Of a stretch of 64,000 nt of DNA, positions 13,301 to 22,000 are shown in pieces (positions within the stretch are counted from its first letter, which is position 1; each line of letters begins with the position of its first letter). The stretch is from Heterocephalus glaber. Taxonomy: Eukaryota > Chordata > Mammalia > Rodentia > Bathyergidae. The notes beneath the pieces were generated by a model that was not told the DNA's origin, searched no databases, and worked only from the letters and a program-made list of their open reading frames with translations. The position numbers were made by a program, and so were the translations under genes. The stretch spans positions 10,567,329 to 10,631,328 of the forward strand of contig NW_004624804.1 in NCBI RefSeq assembly GCF_000247695.1, written 5' to 3'.

Positions 13301-16300
13301 GGAGAAAGAGCCAATATGCAGGAAGGGAACTATTCAATGAGCTACAAGTTCTTGGACAAATTAGATGGAATATTTTAAATAACAAGCAAATTTCTCAATG
13401 ACTCAATTTAATCATGAGAAATCAGAACCTGATAACGAGAAACTTAAACATCTGCATGCTCATGTCAAAGGAACGCAGAAGAATCTACTGTCCAGAAAAA
13501 GGCACAGGCTACCTTCAGCACCCAGGGAGTGTGTGGTATCCTCTGAAGTGTCTTCTTCCACTCCCTCTTGCTCCTGCTCTGCTGACTCTTCCTTCTCTTC
13601 CCCCGCAACAGGAACAGATCCCAGGGACATTCCCAGGACACTGCACAGTGGAAGGACACATAGTGTGTTCCCAGGGAGACTGGGATGCTGCTCAAAGCCC
13701 TGCATGTTACTCTAGCCCCCGCCCCCAGCAATTACCTCACAGCAACCCTTGAGTGCTTCTCTACAGAAACCACTGAGAAGGGAAGCAACCCAAACCTGTA
13801 CTGAATTAAGTAACACAGAAATAAAGCAGAAGACACAAGTATACTTAAAATTTTATCGATACTATTATGACCAGCGATAGAAATACCTTGCATTCTGAAG
13901 AATTACTGAGAAATGACAAAATGTACACTGCTGGAGCAGAGAAGAAGCTCAAAAATCATATCTATTAATATGGACAAAATTTGCAAAAATATTTTAGTAC
14001 AAAAACCTTAGAATAGGGCCGGGGATTTAGCTCAGTGGTTCCGCCGCCTGCCCTGCAAGTGGAAGGATCCGAGTTCGATCCCCGGTACCAAAAAAAAAAA
14101 AAAAAACCTTAGAATACATGGAACCAAAGTGTCCAAATAAAATTTAGGCCTATGTTTTGTTTTGTTTTGTTTTTCCATACCAAGAACTGAACTCAGGACC
14201 TTGTGCTTCCCACGCAGGCACAGCACCACTGAACTACGTCCCTGGCCCAGCTTACATATTTAAAAGTAAACTGACACCACAGTCAAAAAACATGAGGGCC
14301 AGGGATTTAGCTCAGTGGCACTGCACCTGCCTCGGAAGCACAAGGTCCTGAGTTTGAACCCCGGTACCAAAAAAAACCAAAACAAAACAAAACAAAAAAA
14401 ATAATGAAACTAAAAAACAAAATATTAAAGAGGAAAAAAATACCTGTAATAAATATAACAAAAAGTAGAATAAGATAAAATAACCAGGTGTGATGGCGCC
14501 CGTCTGTAATCCCAGAACTTGGGAGGCTGAGGCAGGAGGACTGCTGGAAGTTCACGGCCAGCCTGGGCTACATAGTGAGTTCAAGGCCAGCCTACACTAC
14601 ACAGCAACTCTGTCTGTCTCAAAAAACAAAAATAGGGCTGGGGATTTAGCTCAGTGCCACCGTGCCTGCCTCGTGAGTGCAAGGTCCTAAATTTGATCCC
14701 AGGTAGCAAAAAAAAAAAAAAAAAAAAAGGAAAAATAAAAACAGAAGAATAACATAAAATATAAAGAACTCATATAAGCCAGGTGTGGTGGTGCACACCT
14801 ATAATTCCAGCACTTGGGAGACTGAGACAAGAGAATTGCCAGTTCAAGGCCAGCCTGGGATATGTACATAATGAGTTCAAGGCCAGCCTGAACCACACAG
14901 TGAGACCTTGTTTCAAAAAACCAAAATTTAAGGGCCAGAGATTTAGCTCAGTGGTTTCACTGCCTGCTACGCAAGTGCAAGGACCCGAGTTCGATCCCCG
15001 GTACCAAAAAAAAGAGTTCAAAGGGCCGAGAATGTAGCTCAGTGGCACTGAGCCTGCCTGGCAAGTACAAGGTCCTGAGTTTGGTTCAAAAAAAAAAAAA
15101 AAAGAGTTCAAAAAGGGGATGGGGCTGCAGCTTGGTGGTAGGGCACTCGGCCTAGTACGAGCAACGCCCTAGGCAGGATCCCCAGCACTATTTTTAAAAA
15201 AATCTAAATAGCTTTAGAGCTGGGAATGTGCAAGTAGTATAATGTTCAACCTCACACATTCGACTCCTAGCACTGGGTCCAATTCCTGTCACTGCCAAGA
15301 AAAGGAAAAGCTTAAAAAGTCCTGGTATCTAGTAATTCCAATAATTTCAAAGAGATATTTGAAATGCAGAAAGAACCTTAAAACTAATAAGTTTACTGTC
15401 TTAATAAACAATGTGAAAAATAAATAAAAATTAGCAATGTGTACGTTCAGTATTAGAAAAATGATTAAATAATTTCGTATCTACAAAATAAAATCTAAAA
15501 TCTTTCTCTTTTATTGAAGACAGGGTCTCACTTTGTAGTTCAGGCTGGCCTTGAATTCACTTTGTAGCCCAGGCTGGCCTTGAACTCACAGTGATCCTCC
15601 TGCCTACAAGTGTGCACCACCACGCCCAGCTAATAAAATAAAATCTTAGGCTGCCATTTAAAATGTTTGAAACAATCAAATTCACTGTGTGAACCCAGAC
15701 TGGATCCTAGATCAAATAAATAAAACAAAACATAAGATATCTTTGACACAATTACAAAAATCTGAAAATGAACAGTATTATTAGATATTATGGAATTATT
15801 AGGTGTGATAATGACACTATGGAAACACAGGATAATGTACTTATTCGAGGGGATGAATGCTAAGAGGCACAATAAGGTCAGTTTCAAACCACTCAGTCCC
15901 TCACAAAAGCAAGTACACATACAGTACACACGTATACTCCTTTTATCACTTCTTGACACATTTAGTTAGAGAAAATTATTGCTTTAATTTACATGGGAAA
16001 ATGTTCACACTGTTACACAAAAGTGTCAACAAACACAAACTTTTATTTTCCAGTGATGACTATTATGTATATCAAATGTAAAAAAATGGAAAATTTACCA
16101 AAATGTTTATAGTCATTAGCCTCCGCATGGCAGGACTATAGGGGACCTTTTTTGCTTCCTTGCAATTTCTACATATTTAATAATCCATACTAACAGCATT
16201 AAGCATAACTATGCATAAAAAAGGTGAAAACATAAACTTGAAAAGTTGGGGACCCATGATCCAAAGAAGAGAAAAAGGATTAAAGATTCTCATCAAAATG

Positions 16301-18997
16301 AAACAGAGTATTACTGAGAAATGACAGAATGTGCACTGCATGAGCGGGGAAGGAGCGCAAAAATCCTATCTATTAATATGGACAAAATTCACAAAAAATA
16401 TTTTAGTACAAAAACCTTAGAATACCTGGAAACAAAGTGTCCAAATAAAATTTAGGCCTATGTATCCCGTCCGCCACCACCACCCCACCCCACCCCCGAC
16501 CCTGGCCCCGGGCCGAGAGGGATAGAAGGTCCAAGAGCAAATGTGACCGGGGCCGGGGACTTAGCTCAGTGGTGCCACTGCCTGCCTCACAGGCGGAAGG
16601 TCCCCAGTTCATTCCTCGATCCCTAGTGCCAAAAACAAAAAACAAACAGACAAACAAAAAAACCAAGGGCCAGGGATTTACCTCAGTGGCTCCAGCACCT
16701 GCCGCACAAGCACAAGGTCCCAAGTTCAATGTCCAGTACCAGAAAAAAAAAAACAAAACCCAAAAGGCACTAGAGGAGAAGCAAGAAACGACACAAAGCC
16801 ACACACCCGAGCCTTTTCAGCTTCTGATAAACAGCCTTCCTCATGGCCGACCTCTAAATGCTGGTGGGCACAGATCTCCGGACCTCTTTTTCAGCTACAC
16901 TTCCTCACCTCAAATCTCACCCAGACTCTGTTTTGAATGCAGCACTAAGCACATACTTATGACTCCCTCCATGTGCCGGCCTGGACCTCTCCTGAGCTCC
17001 AAACTTGCATATCCAATCATGTTAACATCTCCAGCTGGCTGCTGAAAAGGTAGCTCAATTTCAGCAAGTCTAAAACTGATCGGTTCCTTCTGCAATCTTC
17101 ATCTCAGTAACAGACTCTCCATTCTAGTTGCTCAGACCAAAAATTTGGGATTACTGCTACCTCCTTCCTGTCTCTACACTCCACATCTGCTCCATCTTTT
17201 TGGGGGGGTACCAGGAATCGAGCTCAAGACCTGGAGGTTGCCAGGCAGGTGCTGTGCCGCTGAGCTACATCCTCGGCCCTGCTCCATTTTTAAATCCTAC
17301 TTTCAAATACTCAATCTCAGCCAGGTGTGGTGATGCACACCTACAATCCCAGCACTCTGAGAGGATGAGGCAGGAGGATCACAAATTCTGAGCCTGGCCT
17401 GGGCTATTTAGCAACTTAGCAAGACCCTGTCTCCAAACAAAAAGACCTGAGGATAGAGCTCAGCGCGAAGCCCCTCAGGGGTCAATCCCCATACAGCAAA
17501 AAGCCCTCAGCATCTCACCATTCTTTACCCACTTCCACCATGAACCAGACACTGTCATATTTTCCCTAAGACATTTCAATCACCTCCTAGTTGGCCCTCC
17601 TGGCTCTGACCCTGTTTCTCCTTTTAGGTCTGTTCTTGATCCAGCAGCAAGAGTGATCCTGTCAAAAATCTAAGTCAAACTGAGTCATTCTTCGGCTCCA
17701 AACCCTTAAATGCATTCCTATTTCACAAAGAACAAAAGCCGTATTTCTCACAATCACCCCTAACGCCTTGAACTGGTCCCCCTTTCATTTCTCCACATTC
17801 TTCCCCCACTCCTTTGGGTCACTCCGCTACAGCCACACTAACCTCATCATTTACCAAATCTGCCAGGCAGTCATGTTCTCTAGGCACAGACTGCCCTTAC
17901 CCAGATAACCACACTGATCACTTCATCAGGTTGCAGTTTTAATTGAATGTCTCATCAGAAAAGCATACCCTAGCCATCCTACATAAACTCCTAACTCCTT
18001 GATACTTCCTGTTCCCTTACTGCTTTACTTTTCGGACCTTATTAGTATCTAACATGCTGCATATAATATTTCATTTATCATGTATTACTATATCCCATGT
18101 AGGAATGTGAGCACCATTAAAGTACAGGATTTTCTTTCTGATCACTTTGTATCCCCAAAACACAAGAGTGCTTGGCAAATAGGAAAAACTGAATGAAATA
18201 TTTGTAGAATGATTAGGTAAATCAGAAGAGGCATGAGAGAAATCAGATTATGAGAGGAAAAAAAAAGTATTGATGTTAAATTCAACTGTCAAAAAAAAAA
18301 ATTGAAAGAGAATGCCAAATCTGACTCTCAACTGGGGAACTTAGTGAAAACTTCTCAAAATAAGAGAGGCAGGGGCCGGGGATTTAGCTCAGTGGTTTTG
18401 CTGCCTGCTGTACAAGCGCAAGGACCCGAGTTCGATCCCTGGTACCAAAAAAAAAAAGAGAGAGGTAGGGTTCTAGCTCAGTGCAAAGGCCCTACATTCA
18501 ATCTCCAGTACCACAAAAAAGAAAAGAGAAATAGACCTTTCCAGATAATTTATAGATATTTACAATAATTCTCACAACAGCTGGGCATGGCGGTGCACAC
18601 CTGTAATCCCAGGGCTCAGGAGACAGAGGCAAGAGAATTGCCATGAATTCCAGGCCAGCCTGAGCTACACAGTGAGTTCAAGGCCGGCCTGAGCTACATA
18701 GCAAGATCCTGTCTCAAAATACAAAAAAACAAATAATACATTCCATAACAACTCAGCAACTGAAAATCTGGGCATCTGTCCCAAAGAAACAATGACTTAC
18801 ATCTACACAAAAACTTGTACAAATGTTTGTAGAAGTTTTAACTGGGTGTGGTTGCAAACATCTGTAATCCCAGCACTGGGGGAGGCCTAGGCAGGTAAAT
18901 CTCTTTAAGTTCAAGGCCATCCTGGGCTACAGGGTGACTTCAAATCCAGCTTGACCTACATAGTGAGACCCTACCTCAAAAAAACAAGACAAAAAAA

Positions 18998-19043
<46 letters not shown>

Positions 19044-22000
19044 CACAATTTCAAAAAGTGTTACCATTGGGGGCTGGGGATTTAGCTCAATGGTTACGCC
19101 ACCTGCCTCCCAAGTGCAAGGACCCAAGTTTGATCCCCAGTACCAAAAAAAGAAAAAAAAATGTTACCACTGGGGGAAAATGGACACAAAGTATACAGAG
19201 GATCTATTCATGGGGGTGCTGCTACTGAGGATAGAACCCACAGCCTCACACTTACATCCTTTCTTGATTTTTATTTTGAGATAGGACTTACTAAATTGCT
19301 CAATCTGGCCTCTAATTTGCGATCCTCCTGCCTCAGCCTCCAGAGTAGCTGGGATTACAGGTGTGTGCCACCATACCCAGCTCTCTCTATTATTTCTTAA
19401 AATAGAAGGGAAATCTATAATTATCTCAATTTTTAAAATGTTTGGTGATGAAATAAAAATGTATTTTTTCCATATTTTAGAACACTGCCAGCTTTTATCA
19501 ACAGGACACTAGATAAGGCAAAGATTTTTTTTTTTTTTGGAATTTAATGACATAGGCTGTTTCCCAAGAAGCCATTTTTATCAAAATAGCTAAATTAATG
19601 AATAAAAACAACACAGGCATATATGTTGTGGAGAACTTGCGCTTTTTTGGGGGTTTTTTTGTACCAGGGATCAAACTCGGGACCTTGGGCTCTCGAGGCA
19701 GGCACTGGAACCACTGAGCTAAAATCCCCGGCCCAACTTTCACTCTTTTAGAATCACCCTCAAGGGCCGGGGATTTAGCTCAGTGGTTTCGCTGCCTGCT
19801 GCGCAAGTGCAAGGACCTGAGTTCAATCCCCGGTACCAAAAAAAACCCAGGATCACCCCCAAGTTCCTTCTGGCTTCCAGGCCTCGACTCCACAGTTCAC
19901 TCTGTTAGGAAAGCCATTCCTCTCACCATGCAAGCTGCTCCTCAGCCCTCCAACTATGTCCAGCAAATTCACAGTTATTGTTGGACTGCAGTCCTCAAAG
20001 AGCTGCTCCCATAGCCCGCATATCAGGGTATTTTTTTTTTCTCTTAGATGATCACACAGCTACTGCTGTAATGGCTTGATTAATATCAGTCTCCCTGATA
20101 CTAATGATAAAGCCCCTTTAAAGTACATGCTGCAGTGCCTGCATATTTAATAAACATGGCCATTCAATTACATTGATGCAGAAAAGGAAAACTATAATCC
20201 CAGCAACTTGGGAGACTGAGGTGGGAGGATCACCCTGAGTTTCAGACCAGCCTGGACTACACAATGAGTTCAAAGCCAGCCAAAACTACAAAGTGAAACC
20301 CTGTCTCAAAAAAAAACAAAAAATAAAAAAGAAGTAGCACAGAACTTCTCAAACAGTGCTTCATTCAAAACGGGGTATGCAGGGGCCGGGGATTTACCTC
20401 AGTGGTTCTGGCGCCTGCCTCGCAAGCGCAAGGTCCCGAGTTCAATCCCCGGTGCCAAAAAAAAAAAAAAAAAAATGGGGTATGCATACTTCCAGTCCCC
20501 CTATTCAAATCAGGAGTCTGAGCCATAAAAACACAGCTAAGTCTGTACACGTTCCTAAAGAGGTACTAGAAAGCAAAGCAAGATAACATAAGTGAGTGAC
20601 GTGAGTGTGGGAACAAAAGCAAAAGCATTATGATAAATGACAAAAGAATCCCAGTCCTGGTGTCCACCCAACAGTGAGCTGCAGACAGCATCAAACAGTG
20701 CTCTCTGCCTCATGCCTCATGTGAGGGAGGGCAGGTGCTACTCACAGCTCCCACCAACTGCTTCCGAGAAGGGCTGGGAATCCCAGAAGCCTCAAATCCA
20801 GGTGTGAGGAGAAATGTCCCCATTTTTAAATTCTATCAATTAATTCAGGTATCTTTTACCACATGTGGGCCAAATACAACCCATCTATGGGCCAAAATGA
20901 GCCCACCAGTTTGCAGATTGTTCTAAAGCATTCATCTTTACTTGATGTGGGAGAAATCTGTGCATAGAGTATAAGGTACACCAGAGAAAAGCACTAATTT
21001 TAAGATAAAACAATATTCTTGAACCATCTCAAGCTAACATTCTGCTTCATCTCCCAACCCCAACACCTCCCAGCTCCTAAAATTATCTCTGTTTTTCTTT
21101 GACCTTCAGCGAACTGGGGCAAAGACTAAGAAGCACTGAATCATTAGAAGGGGAATCATTTGAGTCAAAAGGAATAAATCCAAAGTCCAGCTCTGTGATT
21201 TAGTAATAGTGTATTCCTGAACAGGTATTTAACTTCTTTGCCCATTAGTTTCCCCCACTATTCTGGATGATGGAAGTAACAGAATGTCTCCACTGGAGAG
21301 GTCCTTTAAGGATAGAACTAAATAAGTTAATATGTCAAACATCCAATATTGGGTTTAACAGAGGATGACCTGGAAAAAAATGGATACTGTAAAAATGTAC
21401 ACAAGAAATGGTAAAAACTGATTACTGTTTAGGGTATGAATCTAACCTGGTGAAGTACTTTGGTAGGCATGCTTAAAAGTTTTAATAATAGTACATCTAA
21501 TTTTTTTTTTTTCTTAAAAGTTGTATCTTTACTAACAATGAGGAATGCCTACTTTGTTTTACATCCACAAGATAGGTGACAACTTAAATACTGCAGCTAT
21601 AAAATATATCAACTTCAAAAAAGAGGTTCTAGCTAACAGTACTAAACACAATACTATCTATAGAATTCTCAAATCTCATTTCTTAATTCACACAAAATTA
21701 GTCCCTTTATCCTTGGCGTGAGGCAACAGGTACCAATAAAAGAGGTGATCTGTTAATAAATTTAAATACCCAGGCATGGCGGCACACACCTGTAATCCCA
21801 GCACTTGGGAGGCTGAGGCAGGAGGATCGCCAGAATTTGAGGCCAGCTTGTGTGACAAAGTGAGCTCAAGGCCAGCCTGAGACAAAGGGAGACCATCTCA
21901 AAATAAATACGTAAATTTAAATAGAAATTCCTTCAAATATCAGCATACCTGCTTGTCCTGTTTGGCTGAGGTAACCGGTCAATGACCTGACTGATGGAAC

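Larger units (their letters stand above)
16800..18230 (+). mobile_element. L2 LINE, 3' part, with SINE insertions
   Basis: Several L2-like blocks are in order: CTCCTGAGCTCCAAACTTGC, AGTTGCTCAGACCAAAAATT, AGAGTGATCCTGTC, CTACAGCCACACTAACC and AGGAATGTGAGCACC. It is interrupted by an ID unit (17195) and a B1-dID (17320). Confidence 0.75.
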
